Source of the DNA: Nemophila menziesii
Taxonomy: Eukaryota; Streptophyta; Magnoliopsida; Boraginales; Hydrophyllaceae
Assembly (NCBI GenBank): GCA_029959085.1
Contig: JARWIR010000173.1
Span: 188,501 to 252,500, forward strand
Direction of reading: 5' to 3'
DNA length: 64,000 nucleotides
Part shown: in pieces, positions 44,301-59,600 of the stretch
How the letters are laid out: every line of letters begins with the position of its first letter
How positions within the stretch are numbered: position 1 is the stretch's first letter
The notes under the pieces: generated by a model
The model's input: the letters and a program-made list of their open reading frames with translations, nothing else
Databases searched by the model: none
Told to the model about the DNA's origin: nothing
Made by a program: the position numbers and the translations under genes

Positions 44301-46540
44301 TGAAAACACAAAAGAGGCTCCCAAAAGACCCATAAAAAGCACCAAAAACCCCTAAAACCCCCAACAGAACCCCCAGAAACCCCGAAATAACCCCCCAGAA
44401 CCCCTCGAAACGTCTAAAAACCCCCGGAAAGCCCCCAAGGGCCCTAAAGGACCCCTTGAAAAGCCCCCAATATCCCCAAAAACGCCCAAAAATACGTTTA
44501 AGGACCGTCAAAAAGCACTTTGGAGACCCTCCCAAAACCCCTCGGAACCCCCTAACGACCCCCGAAAACCCTGGCACCCCCCTCAAAAACCCGTAAAAAG
44601 CACGACTAGGCCCTGAAAACCCGAAAAAAGGACGATTAAAAAAGTCCAAAAAATCCCTTGAAAACACAAAAGAGGCTCCCAAAAGACCCATAAAAAGCAT
44701 CAAAAACCCCTAAAACCCCCAACAGAACCCCCAGAAACCCCGAAATAACCCCCCAGAACCCCTCGAAACGTCTAAAAACCCCCGGAAAGCACCCAAGGGC
44801 CCTAAATGACCCCTTGAAAAGCCCCCAATATCCCCAAAAACGCCCAAAAATACGTTTAAGGACCGTCAAAAATCACTTTGGAGACCCTCCCAAAACCCCT
44901 CGGAACCCCCTAACGACCCCCGAAAACCCTGGCACCCCCCTCAAAAACACGTAAAAAGCACGACGAGACCCTGAAAACCCGAAAAAAGGACGATTAAAAA
45001 AGTCCGAAAAATCCCTTGAAAACACAAAAGAGGCTCCCAAAAGACCCATAGAAAGCACCAAAAACCCCTAAAACCCCCAACAGAACCTCCAGAAACCCCG
45101 AAATAACCGCCCAGGACCCCTCGAAACGTCTAAAAACCCCCGGAAAGCCCCCAAGGGCCCTAAAAGACCCCTTGAAAAGCCCCCAATATCCCCAAAAACG
45201 CCCAAAAATACGTTTAAGGACCGTCAAAAAGCACTTTGGAGACCCTCCCAAAACCCCTCGGAACCCCCTAACGACCCCCGAAAACCCTGGCACCCCCGCT
45301 CAAAAACCCGTAAAAAGCACGACGAGGCCCTGAAAACCCGAAAAAAGGACGATTAAAAAAGTCCGAAAAATCCCTTGAAAACACAAAAGAGGCTCCCAAA
45401 AGACCCATAAAAAGCACCAAAAACCCTTAAAACCCCCAATAGAACCCCCAGAAACCCCGAAATAACCCCCCAAAACCCCTCGAAACGTCTAAAAACCCCC
45501 GGAAAGCCCCCAAGGGCCCTAAAAGACCCCTTGAAAAGCCCCCAATATCCCCAAAAACGCCCAAAAATACGTTTAAGGACCGTCAAAAAGCACTTTGGAG
45601 ACCCTCCCAAAACCCCTCGGAACCCCCTAACGACCCCCGAAAACCCTGGCACCCCCCTCAAAAACCCGTAAAAAGCACGACGAGGCCCTGAAAACCCGAA
45701 AAAAGGACGATTAAAAAAGTCCGAAAAATCTCTTGAAAACACAAAAGAGGCTCCCAAAAGACCCATAGAAAGCACCAAAAACCCCTAAAACCCCCAACAG
45801 AACCCCCAGAAACCCCGAAATAACCGCCCAGAACCCCTCGAAACGTCTAAAAACCCCCGGAAAGCCCCCAAGGGCCCTAAAAGACCCCTTGAAAAGCCCC
45901 CAATATCCCCAAAAACGCCCAAAAATACGTTTAAGGACCGTCAAAAAGCACTTTGGAGACCCTCCCAAAACCCCTCGGAACCCCCTAACGACCCCCGAAA
46001 ACCCTGGCACCCCCCCTTAAAAACCCGTAAAAAGCACGACGAGGCCCTGAAAACCCGAAAAAAGGACGATTAAAAAAGTCCGAAAAATCCCTTGAAAACA
46101 CAAAAGAGGCTCCCAAAAGACCCATAAAAAGCACCAAAAACCCCTAAAACCCCCAACAGAACCCCCAGAAACCCCGAAATAACCCCCCAGAACCCCTCGA
46201 AACGTCTAAAAACCCCCGGAAAGCCCCCAAGGGCCCTAAAAGACCCCTTGAAAAGCCCCCAATATCCCCAAAAACACCCAAAAATACGTTTAAGGACCGT
46301 CAAAAAGCACTTTGGAGACCCTCCCAAAACCCCTCGGAACCCCCTAACGACCCCCGAAAACCCTGGCACCCCCCTCAAAAACCCGTAAAAAGCACGACGA
46401 GGTCCTGAAAACCCGAAAAAAGGACGATTAAAAAAGTCCGAAAAATCCCTTGAAAACACAAAAGAGGCTCCCAAAAGACCCATAGAAAGCACCAAAAACC
46501 CCTAACACCCCCAACAGAACCCCCAGAAACCCCGAAATAA
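41340..46540 (-). repeat. Duplicated satellite segments with 2,865- and 3,582-bp offsets
   Basis: 41500-42910 matches 44365-45775 (shared AAAGCATCAAAAACC, AAAAATCACTTTGG and GACGAGACCCTGAAAA). 42430-42913 also matches 46012-46495 (shared CCCCCCCTTAAAAACCCG and AAAACACCCAAAAATACG). The overlap of two different offsets shows successive unequal exchanges. Confidence 0.75.
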
Positions 46541-49500
46541 CCCCCCAGAACCCCTCGAAACGTCTAAAAACCCCGGAAAGCCCCCAAGGGCCCTAAAAGA
46601 CCCCTTGAAAAGCCCCCAATATCCCCAAAAACGCCCAAAAATACGTTTAAGGACCGTCAAAAAGCACTTTGGAGACCCTCCCAAAACCCCTCGGAACCCC
46701 CTAACGACCCCCGAAAACCCTGGCACCCCCCCTCAAAAACCCGTAAAAAGCACGACGAGGCCCTGAAAACCCGAAAAAAGGACGATTAATAAAGTCCGAA
46801 AAATCCCTTGAAAACACAAAAGAGGCTCCCATAAGACCCATAAAAAGCACCAAAAACCCCTAAAACCCCCAACAGAACACCCAGAAACCCCGAAATAACC
46901 CCCCAGAACCCCTCGAAACGTCTAAAAACCCACGGAAAGCCCCCAAGGGCCCTAAAAGACCCCTTGAAAAGCCCCCAATATCCCCAAAAACGCCCAAAAA
47001 TACGTTTAAGGACCGTCAAAAAGCACTTTGGAGACCCTCCCAAAACCCCTCGGAACCCCCTAACGACCCCCGAAAACCCTGGCACCCCCCTCAAAAACCC
47101 GTAAAAAGCACGACGAGGCCCTGAAAACCCGAAAAAAGGACGATTAAAAAAGTCCGAAAAATCCCTTGAAAACACAAAAGAGGCTCCCAAAAGACCCATA
47201 AAAAGCACCAAAAACCCCTAAAACCCCCAACAGAACCCCCAGAAACCCCGAAATAACCCCTCAGAACCCCTCGAAACGTCTAAAAACCCCCGGAAAGCCC
47301 CCAAGGGCCCTAAAAGACCCCTTGAAAAGCCCCCAATATCCCCAAAAACGCCCAAAAATACGTTTAAGGACCGTCAAAAAGCACTTTGGAGACCCTCCCA
47401 AAACCCCTCGGTACCCCCTAACGACCCCCGAAAACCCTGGCACCCCCCTCAAAAACCCTTAAAAAGCGCGACGAGGCCCTGAAAACCCGAAAAAAGGACG
47501 ATTAAAAAAGTCCGAAAAATCCCTTGAAAACACAAAAGAGGCTCCCAAAAGACCCATAGAAAGCACCAAAAACCCCTAAAACCCCCAACAGAACCCCCAG
47601 AAACCCCGAAATAACCCCCCAGAACCCCTCGAAACGTCTAAAAACCCCGGAAAGCCCCCAAGGGCCCTAAAAGACCCCTTGAAAATCCCCCAATATCCCC
47701 AAAAACGCCCAAAAATACGTTTAAGGACCGTCAAAAAGCACTTTGGAGACCCTACCAAAACCCCTCGGAACCCCCTAACGACCCCCGAAAACCCTGGCAC
47801 CCCCCTCAAAAACCCGTAAAAAGCACGACGAGGCCCTGAAAACCCGAAAAAAGGACGATTAAAAAAGTCCGAAAAATCCCTTGAAAACACAAAGGAGGCT
47901 CCCAAAGGACCCATAAAAAGCACCAAAAACCCCTAAAACCCCCAACAGAACCCCCAGAAACCCCGAAATAACCCCCCAGAACCCCTCGAAACGTCTAAAA
48001 ACCCCCGGAAAGCCCCAAAGGGCCCTAAAAGACCCCTTGAAAAGCCCCCAATATCCCCAAAAACGCCCAAAAATACGTTTAAGGACCGTAAAAAAGCACT
48101 TTGGAGACCCTCCCAAAACCCCTCGGAACCCCCTAACGACCAACGAAAACCCTGGCACCCCCCTCAAAAACCCGTAAAAAGCACGACGAGTCCCTGAAAA
48201 CCCGAAAAAAGGACGATTAAAAAAGTCCGAAAAATCCCTTGAAAACACAAAAGAGGCTCCCAAAAGACCCATAAAAAGCACAAAAATCCCCTAAAACCAC
48301 CAACAGAACCCCCATAAACCCCGAAATAACCCCCCAGAACCCCTCGAAACGTCTAAAAACCCCCGGAAAGCCCCCAAGGGCCCAAAAAGACCCCTTGAAA
48401 AGCCCCCAATATCCCCAAAAACGCCCAAAAATATGTTTAAGGACCGTCAAAAAGCACTTTGGAGACCCTCCCAAAACCCCTCGGAACCCCCTAACGACCC
48501 CCGAAAACCCTGGCACCCCCCTCAAAAACCCGTAAAAAGCACGACGAGGCCCTGAAAACCCGAAAAAAGGACGATTAAAAAAGTCCGAAAAATCCCTTGA
48601 AAACACAAAGGAGGCTCCCAAAAGACCCATAAAAAGCACCAAAAACCTCTAAAACCCCCAACAGAACCCCCAGAAACCCCGAAATAACCCCCCAGAACCC
48701 CTCGAAACGTCTAAAAACCCCCGGAAAGCCCCAAAGGGCCCTAAAAGACCCCTTGAAAAGTCCCCAATATCCCCAAAAACGCCCAAAAATACGTTTAATG
48801 ACCGTCAAAAAGCACTTTGGAGACCCTCCCAAAACCCCTCGGAACCCCCTAACGACCCCCGAAAACCCTGGCACCCCCCTCAAAAACCCGTAAAAAGCAC
48901 GACGAGGCCCAGAAAACCCGAAAAAAGGACGATTAAAAAAGTCCAAAAAATCCCTTAAAAACACAAAGGAGGCTCCCAAAGGACCCATAAAAAGCACCAA
49001 AAACCCCTAAAACCCCCAACAGAACCTCCAGAAACCCCGAAATAACCCCCCAGAACCCCTCGAAACGTCTAAAAACCCCCGGAAAGCCCCCAAGGGCCCT
49101 AAAAGACACCTTGAAAAGTCCCCAATATCCCCAAAAACGCCCAAAAATACGTTTAAGGACCGTCAAAAAGCACTTTGGAGACCCTCCCAAAACCCCTCGG
49201 AACCCCCTAACGACCCCCGAAAACCCTGGCACTCCCCTCAAAAACCCGTAAAAAGCACGACGAGGCCCTGAAAACCCGAAAAAAAGACGATTAAAAAAGT
49301 CCGAAAAATCCCTTGAAATCACAAAAGAGGCTCCCAAAAGACCCATAAAAAGCACCAAAAACCCTTAAAACCCCCAATAGAACCCCCAGAAACCCCGAAA
49401 TAACCCCCTAAAACCCCTCGAAACGTCTAAAAACCCCCGGAAAGCCCCCAAGGGCCCTAAAAGACCCCTTGAAAAGCCCCCAATATCCCCAAAAACGCCC

Positions 49501-52500
49501 AAAAATACGTTTAAGGACCGTCAAAAATCACTTTGGAGACCCTCCCAAAACCCCTCGGAACCCCCTAACGACCCCCGAAAACCCTGGCACCCCCCTCAAA
49601 AACCCGTAAAAAGCACGACGAGGCCCTGAAAACCCGAAAAAAGGACCATTAAAAAAGTCCGAAAAATCCCTTGAAAACACAAAAGAGGCTCCCAAAAGAC
49701 CCATAAAAAGCACCAAAAACTCCTAAAACCCCCAACAGAACCCCCAGAAACACCCAAATAACCCCCCAGAACCCCTCGAAACGTCTAAAAACCCCCGGAA
49801 AGCCCCCAAGGGCCCTAAAAGTCCCCTTGAAAAGCCCCCAATATCCCCAAAAACACCCAAAAATACGTTTAAGGACCGTCAAAAAGCACTTTGGAGACTC
49901 TCCCAAAACTTCTGGGAACCCCCTAACGACCCCCGAAAACCCTGGCACACCCCTCAAAAACCCGTAAAAAGCACGACGAGGCCTTGAAAATCCGAAAAAA
50001 GGACGATTAAAAAAGTCCGAAAAATCCCTTGAAAACACAGAGGAGGCTCCCAAAAGACCCATAAAAAGCACCAAAAACCCCTAAAACCCCAACAGAACCC
50101 CCAGAAACCCCGAAATAACCCCCCAGAACCCCTCGAAACGTCTAAAAACCCCCGGAAAGCCCCCAAGGGCCCTAAAAGACCCCTTGAAAAGCACCCAATA
50201 TCCCCAAAAACGCCCAAAAATACGTTTAAGGACCGTCAAAAAGCACTTTGGAGACCCTCCCAAAACCCCTCGGAACCCCCTAACGACCCCCGAAAACCCT
50301 GGCACCCCCCTCAAAAACCCGTAAAAAGCACGACGAGGCCCTGAAAACCCGAAAAAAGGACGATTAAAAAAGTCCGAAAAATCCCTTGAAAACACAAAAG
50401 AGGCTCCCAAAAGACCCATAAAAAGCACCAAAAACCCCTAAAACCCCCAACAGAACCCCCAGAAACCCCGAAATAACCCCCCAGAACCCCTTGAAACGTC
50501 TAAAAACCCCCGGAAAGCCCCCAAGAGCTCTAAAAGACCCCTTGAAAAGCCCTCAATATCCCTAAAAACGCCCAAAAATACGTTTAAGAACCGTCAAAAA
50601 GCACTTTGGAGACCCTCACAAAACCCCTCGGAACCCCCTAACGACCCCCGAAAACCCTGGCACCCCCTCAAAAACCCGTAAAGAGCACGACGAGGCCCTG
50701 AAAACCCGAAAAAAGGACGATTAAAAAAGTCCGAAAAATCCCTTGAAAACACAAAAGAGGCTCCCAAAAGACCCATAAAAAGCACCAAAAACCCCTAAAA
50801 ACTCCCAACAGAACCCCGAGAAACCCCGAAATAACCCCCCAGAACCCCTCGAAACGTCTAAAAACCCCTGGAAAGCCCCCAAGGGCCCTAAAAGACCCCT
50901 TGAAAAGCCCCCAATATCCCCAAAAACGCCCAAAAATACGTTTAAGGACCGTCAAAAAGCACTTTGGAGACCCTCCCAAAACCCCTCGGAACCCCTTAAC
51001 GACCCCCGAAAACCCTGGCACCCCCCTCAAAAACCCGTAAAAAGCACGACGAGGCCCTGAAAACCCGAAAAAAGGACGATTAAAAAAGTCCGAAAAATCC
51101 CTTGAAAACACAGAAGAGGCTCCCAAAAGACCCATAGAAAGCACCAAAAACCCCTAAAACCTCCAACAGAACCCCCATTAACCCCGAAATAACCCCCCAG
51201 AACCCCTCGAAACGTCTAAAAACCCCCGGAAAGCCCCCAAGGGCCCTAAAAGACCCCTTGAAAAGCCCCCAATATCCCCAAAAACGCCCAAAAATACGTT
51301 TAAGGACCGTCAAAAAGCACTTTGGAGACCCTCCCAAAACCCCTCGGAACCCCCTAACGACCCCCGAAAACCCTGGCACCCCCCTCAAAAACCCGTAAAA
51401 AGCACGACGAGGCCCTGAAAACCCGAAAAAAGGACGATTAAAAAAGTCCGAAAAATCCCTTGAAAACACAAAGGAGGCTCCCAAAAGACCCATAAAAAGC
51501 ACCAAAAACCCCTAAAACCCCCAACAGAACCCCCAGAAACCCCGAAATAACCCCCCAGAACCCCTCGAAACGTCTAAAAACCCCCGGAAAGCCCCCAAGG
51601 GCCCTAAAAGACCCCTTGAAAAGCCCCCAATATCCCCAAAAACGCCCAAAAATACGTTTAAGGACCGTCAAAAAGCACTTTGGAGACCCTCCCAAAACCC
51701 CTCGGAACCCCCTAACGACCCCCGAAAACCCTGGCACCCCCCTCAAAAACCCGTAAAAAGCACGACGAGGCCCTGAAAACCCGAAAAAAGGACGATTAAA
51801 AAAGTCCAAAAAATCCCTTGAAAACACAAAAGAGGCTCCCAAAAGACCCATAAAAAGCACCAAAAACCCCTAAAACCACCAACAGAACCCCCATAAACCC
51901 CGAAATAACCCCCCAGAACCCCTCGAAACGTCTAAAAACCCCCGGAAAGCCACCAAGGGCCCAAAAAGACCCCTTGAAAAGCCCCCAATATCCCCAAAAA
52001 CGCCCAAAAATACGTTTAAGGACCGTCAAAAAGCACTTTGGAGACCCTCCCAAAACCCCTCGGAACCCCCTAACGACCCCCGAAAACCCGGGCACCCCCC
52101 TCAAAAACCCCTAAAAAGCACGACGAGGCCCTGAAAACCCGAAAAAAGGACGATTAAAAAAGTCCGAAAAATCCCTTGAAAACACAAAGGAGGCTCCCAA
52201 AAGACCCATAAAAAGCACCAAAAACCTCTAAAACCCCCAACAGAACCCCCAGAAACCCCGAAATAACCCCCCAGAACCCCTCGAAACGTCTAAAAACCCC
52301 CGGAAAGCCCCAAAGGGCCCTAAAAGACCCCTTGAAAAGTCCCCAATATCCCCAAAAACGCCCAAAAATACGTTTAATGACCGTAAAAAAGCACTTTGGA
52401 GACCCTCCCAAAACCCCTCGGAACCCCCTAACGACCCCCGAAAACCCTGGCACCCCCCTCAAAAACCCGTAAAAAGCACGACGAGGCCCAGAAAACCCGA

Positions 52501-53650
52501 AAAAAGGACGATTAAAAAAGTCCAAAAAATCCCTTGAAAACACAAAGGAGGCTCCCAAAGGACCCATAAAAAGCACCAAAAACCCCTAAAACCCCCAACA
52601 GAACCTCCAGAAACCCCGAAATAACCCCCCAGAACCCCTCGAAACGTCTAAAAACCCCCGGAAAGCCCCCAAGGGCCCTAAAAGACCCCTTGAAAAGTCC
52701 CCAATATCCCCAAAAACGCCCAAAAATACGTTTAAGGACCGTCAAAAAGCACTTTGGAGACCCTCCCAAAACCCCTCGGAACCCCCTAACGACCCCCGAA
52801 AACCCTGGCACCCCCCTCAAAAACCCGTAAAAAGCACGACGAGGCCCTGAAAACCCGAAAAAAGGACGATTAAAAAAGTCCGAAAAATCCCTTGAAAACA
52901 CAAAAGAGGCTCCGAAAAGACCCATAGAAAGCACCAAAAACCCCTAACACCCCCAACAGAACCCCCAGAAACCCCGAAATAACCCCCCAGAACCCCTCGA
53001 AACGTCTAAAAACCACGGAAAGCCCCCAAGGGCCCTAAAAGACCCCTTGAAAAGCCCCCAATATCCCCAAAAACGCCCAAAAATACGTTTAAGGACCGTC
53101 AAAAAGCACTTTGGAGACCCTCCCAAAACCCCTCGGAACCCCCTAACGACCCCCGAAAACCCTGGCACCCCCCCTCAAAAACCCGTAAAAAGCACGACGA
53201 GGCCCTGAAAACCCGAAAAAAGGACGATTAATAAAGTCCGAAAAATCCCTTGAAAACACAAAAGAGGCTCCCATAAGACCCATAAAAAGCACCAAAAACC
53301 CCTAAAACCCCCAACAGAACACCCAGAAACCCCGAAATAACCCCCCAGAACCCCTCGAAACGTCTAAAAACCCACGGAAAGCCCCCAAGGGCCCTAAAAG
53401 ACCCCTTGAAAAGCCCCCAATATCCCCAAAAACGCCCAAAAATACGTTTAAGGACCGTCAAAAAGCACTTTGGAGACCCTCCCAAAACCCCTCGGAACCC
53501 CCTAACGACCCCCGAAAACCCTGGCACCCCCCTCAAAAACCCGTAAAAAGCACGACGAGGCCCTGAAAACCCGAAAAAAGGACGATTAAAAAAGTCCGAA
53601 AAATCCCTTGAAAACACAAAAGAGGCTCCCAAAAGACCCATAGAAAGCAC
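46500..53650 (-). repeat. Satellite segment pair with a 6,442-bp offset
   Basis: 46500-47210 and 52942-53650 share CCCCTAACACCCCC, GATTAATAAAGTCCG, CTCCCATAAGACCC and AACAGAACACCCAG in the same order at a 6,442-bp offset. Confidence 0.75.
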
Positions 53651-56600
53651 CAAAAACCCCTAAAACCCCCAACAGAACCCCCAGAAACCCCGAAATAACC
53701 GCCCAGAACCCCTCGAAACGTCTAAAAACCCCCGGAAAGCCCCCAAGGGCCCTAAAAGACCCCTTGAAAAGCACCCAATATCCCCAAAAACGCCCAAAAA
53801 TACGTTTAAGGACCGTCAAAAAGCACTTTGGAGACCCTCCCAAAACCCCTCGGAACCCCCTAACGACCCCCGAAAACCCTGGCACCCCCCTCAAAAACCC
53901 GTAAAAAGCACGACGAGGCCCTGAAAACCCGAAAAAAGGACGATTAAAAAAGTCCGAAAAATCCCTTGAAAACACAAAAGAGGCTCCCAAAAGACCCATA
54001 AAAAGCACCAAAAACCCCTAAAACCCCCAACAGAACCCCCAGAAACCCCGAAATAACCCCCCAGAACCCCTTGAAACGTCTAAAAACCCCCGGAAAGCCC
54101 CCAAGAGCTCTAAAAGACCCCTTGAAAAGCCCTCAATATCCCTAAAAACGCCCAAAAATACGTTTAAGAACCGTCAAAAAGCACTTTGGAGACCCTCACA
54201 AAACCCCTCGGAACCCCCTAACGACCCCCGAAAACCCTGGCACCCCCTCAAAAACCCGTAAAGAGCACGACGAGGCCCTGAAAACCCGAAAAAAGGACGA
54301 TTAAAAAAGTCCGAAAAATCCCTTGAAAACACAAAAGAGGCTCCCAAAAGACCCATAAAAAGCACCAAAAACCCCTAAAAACTCCCAACAGAACCCCGAG
54401 AAACCCCGAAATAACCCCCCAGAACCCCTCGAAACGTCTAAAAACCCCTGGAAAGCCCCCAAGGGCCCTAAAAGACCCCTTGAAAAGCCCCCAATATCCC
54501 CAAAAACGCCCAAAAATACGTTTAAGGACCGTCAAAAAGCACTTTGGAGACCCTCCCAAAACCCCTCGGAACCCCTTAACGACCCCCGAAAACCCTGGCA
54601 CCCCCCTCAAAAACCCGTAAAAAGCACGACGAGGCCCTGAAAACCCGAAAAAAGGACGATTAAAAAAGTCCGAAAAATCCCTTGAAAACACAGAAGAGGC
54701 TCCCAAAAGACCCATAGAAAGCACCAAAAACCCCTAAAACCTCCAACAGAACCCCCATTAACCCCGAAATAACCCCCCAGAACCCCTCGAAACGTCTAAA
54801 AACCCCCGGAAAGCCCCCAAGGGCCCTAAAAGACCCCTTGAAAAGCCCCCAATATCCCCAAAAACGCCCAAAAATACGTTTAAGGACCGTCAAAAAGCAC
54901 TTTGGAGACCCTCCCAAAACCCCTCGGAACCCCCTAACGACCCCCGAAAACCCTGGCACCCCCCTCAAAAACCCGTAAAAAGCACGACGAGGCCCTGAAA
55001 ACCCGAAAAAAGGACGATTAAAAAAGTCCGAAAAATCCCTTGAAAACACAAAGGAGGCTCCCAAAAGACCCATAAAAAGCACCAAAAACCCCTAAAACCC
55101 CCAACAGAACCCCCAGAAACCCCGAAATAACCCCCCAGAACCCCTCGAAACGTCTAAAAACCCCCGGAAAGCCCCCAAGGGCCCTAAAAGACCCCTTGAA
55201 AAGCCCCCAATATCCCCAAAAACGCCCAAAAATACGTTTAAGGACCGTCAAAAAGCACTTTGGAGACCCTCCCAAAACCCCTCGGAACCCCCTAACGACC
55301 CCCGAAAACCCTGGCACCCCCCTCAAAAACCCGTAAAAAGCACGACGAGGCCCTGAAAACCCGAAAAAAGGACGATTAAAAAAGTCCGAAAAATCCCTTG
55401 AAAACACAAAAGAGGCTCCCAAAAGACCCATAAAAAGCACCAAAAACCCCTAAAACCACCAACAGAACCCCCATAAACCCCGAAATAACCCCCCAGAACC
55501 CCTCGAAACGTCTAAAAACCCCCGGAAAGCCACCAAGGGCCCAAAAAGACCCCTTGAAAAGCCCCCAATATCCCCAAAAACGCCCAAAAATACGTTTAAG
55601 GACCGTCAAAAAGCACTTTGGAGACCCTCCCAAAACCCCTCGGAACCCCCTAACGACCCCCGAAAACCCGGGCACCCCCCTCAAAAACCCCTAAAAAGCA
55701 CGACGAGGCCCTGAAAACCCGAAAAAAGGACGATTAAAAAAGTCCGAAAAATCCCTTGAAAACACAAAGGAGGCTCCCAAAAGACCCATAAAAAGCACCA
55801 AAAACCTCTAAAACCCCCAACAGAACCCCCAGAAACCCCGAAATAACCCCCCAGAACCCCTCGAAACGTCTAAAAACCCCCGGAAAGCCCCAAAGGGCCC
55901 TAAAAGACCCCTTGAAAAGTCCCCAATATCCCCAAAAACGCCCAAAAATACGTTTAATGACCGTAAAAAAGCACTTTGGAGACCCTCCCAAAACCCCTCG
56001 GAACCCCCTAACGACCCCCGAAAACCCTGGCACCCCCCTCAAAAACCCGTAAAAAGCACGACGAGGCCCAGAAAACCCGAAAAAAGGACGATTAAAAAAG
56101 TCCAAAAAATCCCTTGAAAACACAAAGGAGGCTCCCAAAGGACCCATAAAAAGCACCAAAAACCCCTAAAACCCCCAACAGAACCTCCAGAAACCCCGAA
56201 ATAACCCCCCAGAACCCCTCGAAACGTCTAAAAACCCCCGGAAAGCCCCCAAGGGCCCTAAAAGACCCCTTGAAAAGTCCCCAATATCCCCAAAAACGCC
56301 CAAAAATACGTTTAAGGACCGTCAAAAAGCACTTTGGAGACCCTCCCAAAACCCCTCGGAACCCCCTAACGACCCCCGAAAACCCTGGCACCCCCCTCAA
56401 AAACCCGTAAAAAGCACGACGAGGCCCTGAAAACCCGAAAAAAGGACGATTAAAAAAGTCCGAAAAATCCCTTGAAATCACAAAAGAGGCTCCCAAAAGA
56501 CCCATAAAAAGCACCAAAAACCCTTAAAACCCCCAATAGAACCCCCAGAAACCCCGAAATAACCCCCCAAAACCCCTCGAAACGTCTAAAAACCCCCGGA

Positions 56601-59600
56601 AAGCCCCCAAGGGCCCTAAAAGACCCCTTGAAAAGCCCCCAATATCCCCAAAAACGCCCAAAAATACGTTTAAGGACCGTCAAAAAGCACTTTGGAGACC
56701 CTCCCAAAACCCCTCGGAAACCCCTAACGACCCCCGAAAACCCTGGCACCCCCCTCAAAAACCCGTAAAAAGCTCGACGAGGCCCTGAAAACCCGAAAAA
56801 AGGACCATTAAAAAAGTCCGAAAAATCCCTTGAAAACACAAAAGAGGCTCCCAAAAGACCCGTAAAAAGCACCAAAAACTCCTAAAACCCCCAACAGAAC
56901 CCCCAGAACCACCCAAATAACCCCCCAGAACCCCTCGAAACGTCTAAAAACCCCCGAAAAGCCCCCAAGGGCCCTAAAAGACCCCTTGAAAAGCCCCCAA
57001 TATCCCCAAAAACACCCAAAAATACGTTTAAGGACCGTCAAAAAGCACTTTGGAGACTCTCCCAAAACTTTTGGGAACCCCCTAACGACCCCCGAAAACC
57101 CTGGCACACCCCTCAAAAACCCGTAAAAAGCACGACGAGGCCTTGAAAATCCGAAAAAAGGACGATTAAAAAAGTCCGAAAAATCCCTTGAAAACACAGA
57201 GGAGGCTCCCAAAAGACCCATAAAAAGCACCAAAAACCCCTAAAACCCCAACAGAACCCCCAGAAACCCCGAAATAACCCCCCAGAACCCCTCGAAACGT
57301 CTAAAAACCCCCGGAAAGCCCCCAAGGACCCTAAAAGACCCCTTGAAAAGCCCCCAATATCCCCAAAAACGCCCAAAAATACGTTTAAGGACCGTCAAAA
57401 AGCACTTTGGAGACCCTCCCAAAACCCCTCGGAACCCCCTAACGACCCCCGAAAACCCTGGCACTCCCCTCAAAAACCCGTAAAAAGCACGACGAGGCCC
57501 TGAAAACCCGAAAAAAGGACGATTAAAAAAGTCCGAAAAATCCCTTGAAATCACAAAAGAGGCTCCCAAAAGACCCATAAAAAGCACCAAAAACCCTTAA
57601 AACCCCCAATAGAACCCCCAGAAACCCCGAAATAACCCCCCAAAACCCCTCGAAACGTCTAAAAACCCCCGGAAAGCCCCCAAGGGCCCTAAAAGACCCC
57701 TTGAAAAGCCCCCAATATCCCCAAAAACGCCCAAAAATACGTTTAAGGACCGTCAAAAAGCACTTTGGAGACCCTCCCAAAACCCCTCGGAACCCCCTAA
57801 CGACCCCCGAAAACCCTGGCACCCCCCTCAAAAACCCGTAAAAAGCACGACGAGGCCCTGAAAACCCGAAAAAAGGACCATTAAAAAAGTCCGAAAAATC
57901 CCTTGAAAACACAAAGGAGGCTCCCAAAAGACCCATAAAAAGAACCAAAAACCCCTAAAACCCCCAACAGAACCCCCAGAAACCCCGAAATAACCCCCCA
58001 GAACCCCTCGAAACGTCTAAAAACCCCCGGAAAGCCCCCAAGGGCCCAAAAAGACCCCTTGAAAAGCCCCCAATATCCCCAAAAACGCCCAAAAATACGT
58101 TTAAGGACCGTCAAAAAGCACTTTGGAGACCCTCCCAAAACCCCTCGGTACCCCCTAACGACCCCCGAAAACCCTGGCACCCCCCTCAAAAACCCTTAAA
58201 AAGCGCGACGAGGCCCTGAAAACCCGAAAAAAGGACGATTAAAAAAGTCCGAAAAATCCCTTGAAAACACAAAAGAGGCTCCCAAAAGACCCATAGAAAG
58301 CACCAAAAACCCCTAAAACCCCCAACAGAACCCCCAGAAACCCCGAAATAACCCCCCAGAACCCCTCGAAACGTCTAAAAACCCCGGAAAGCCCCCAAGG
58401 GCCCTAAAAGACCCCTTGAAAATCCCCCAATATCCCCAAAAACGCCCAAAAATACGTTTAAGGACCGTCAAAAAGCACTTTGGAGACCCTACCAAAACCC
58501 CTCGGAACCCCCTAACGACCCCCGAAAACCCTGGCACCCCCCTCAAAAACCCGTAAAAAGCACGACGAGGCCCTGAAAACCCGAAAAAAGGACGATTAAA
58601 AAAGTCCGAAAAATCCCTTGAAAACACAAAGGAGGCTCCCAAAGGACCCATAAAAAGAACCAAAAACCCCTAAAACCCCCAACAGAACCCCCAGAAACCC
58701 CGAAATAACCCCCCAGAACCCCTCGAAACGTCTAAAAACCCCCGGAAAGCCCCCAAGGGCCCTAAAAGACCCCTTGAAAAGCCCCCAATATCCCCAAAAA
58801 CGCCCAAAAATACGTTTAAGGACCGTCAAAAAGCACTTTGGAGACCCTCCCAAAACCCCTCGGAACCCCCTAACGACCAACGAAAACCCTGGCACCCCCC
58901 TCAAAAACCCGTAAAAAGCACGACGAGTCCCTGAAAACCCGAAAAAAGGACGATTAAAAAAGTCCGAAAAATCCCTTGAAAACACAAAAGAGGCTCCCAA
59001 AAGACCCATAAAAAGCACAAAAATCCCCTAAAACCACCAACAGAACCCCCATAAACCCCGAAATAACCCCCCAGAACCCCTCGAAACGTCTAAAAACCCC
59101 CGGAAAGCCCCCAAGGGCCCAAAAAGACCCCTTGAAAAGCCCCCAATATCCCCAAAAACGCCCAAAAATATGTTTAAGGACCGTCAAAAAGCACTTTGGA
59201 GACCCTCCCAAAACCCCTCGGAACCCCCTAACGACCCCCGAAAACCCTGGCACCCCCCTCAAAAACCCGTAAAAAGCACGACGACGCCCTGAAAACCCGA
59301 AAAAAGGACGATTAAAAAAGTCCGAAAAATCCCTTGAAAACACAAAGGAGGCTCCCAAAAGACCCATAAAAAGCACCAAAAACCTCTAAAACCCCCAACA
59401 GAACCCCCAGAAACCCCGAAATAACCCCCCCAGAACCCCTCGAAACGTCTAAAAACCCCCGGAAAGCCCCAAAGGGCCCTAAAAGACCCCTTGAAAAGTC
59501 CCCAATATCCCCAAAAACGCCCAAAAATACGTTTAATGACCGTCAAAAAGCACTTTGGAGACCCTCCCAAAACCCCTCGGAACCCCCTAACGACCCCCGA

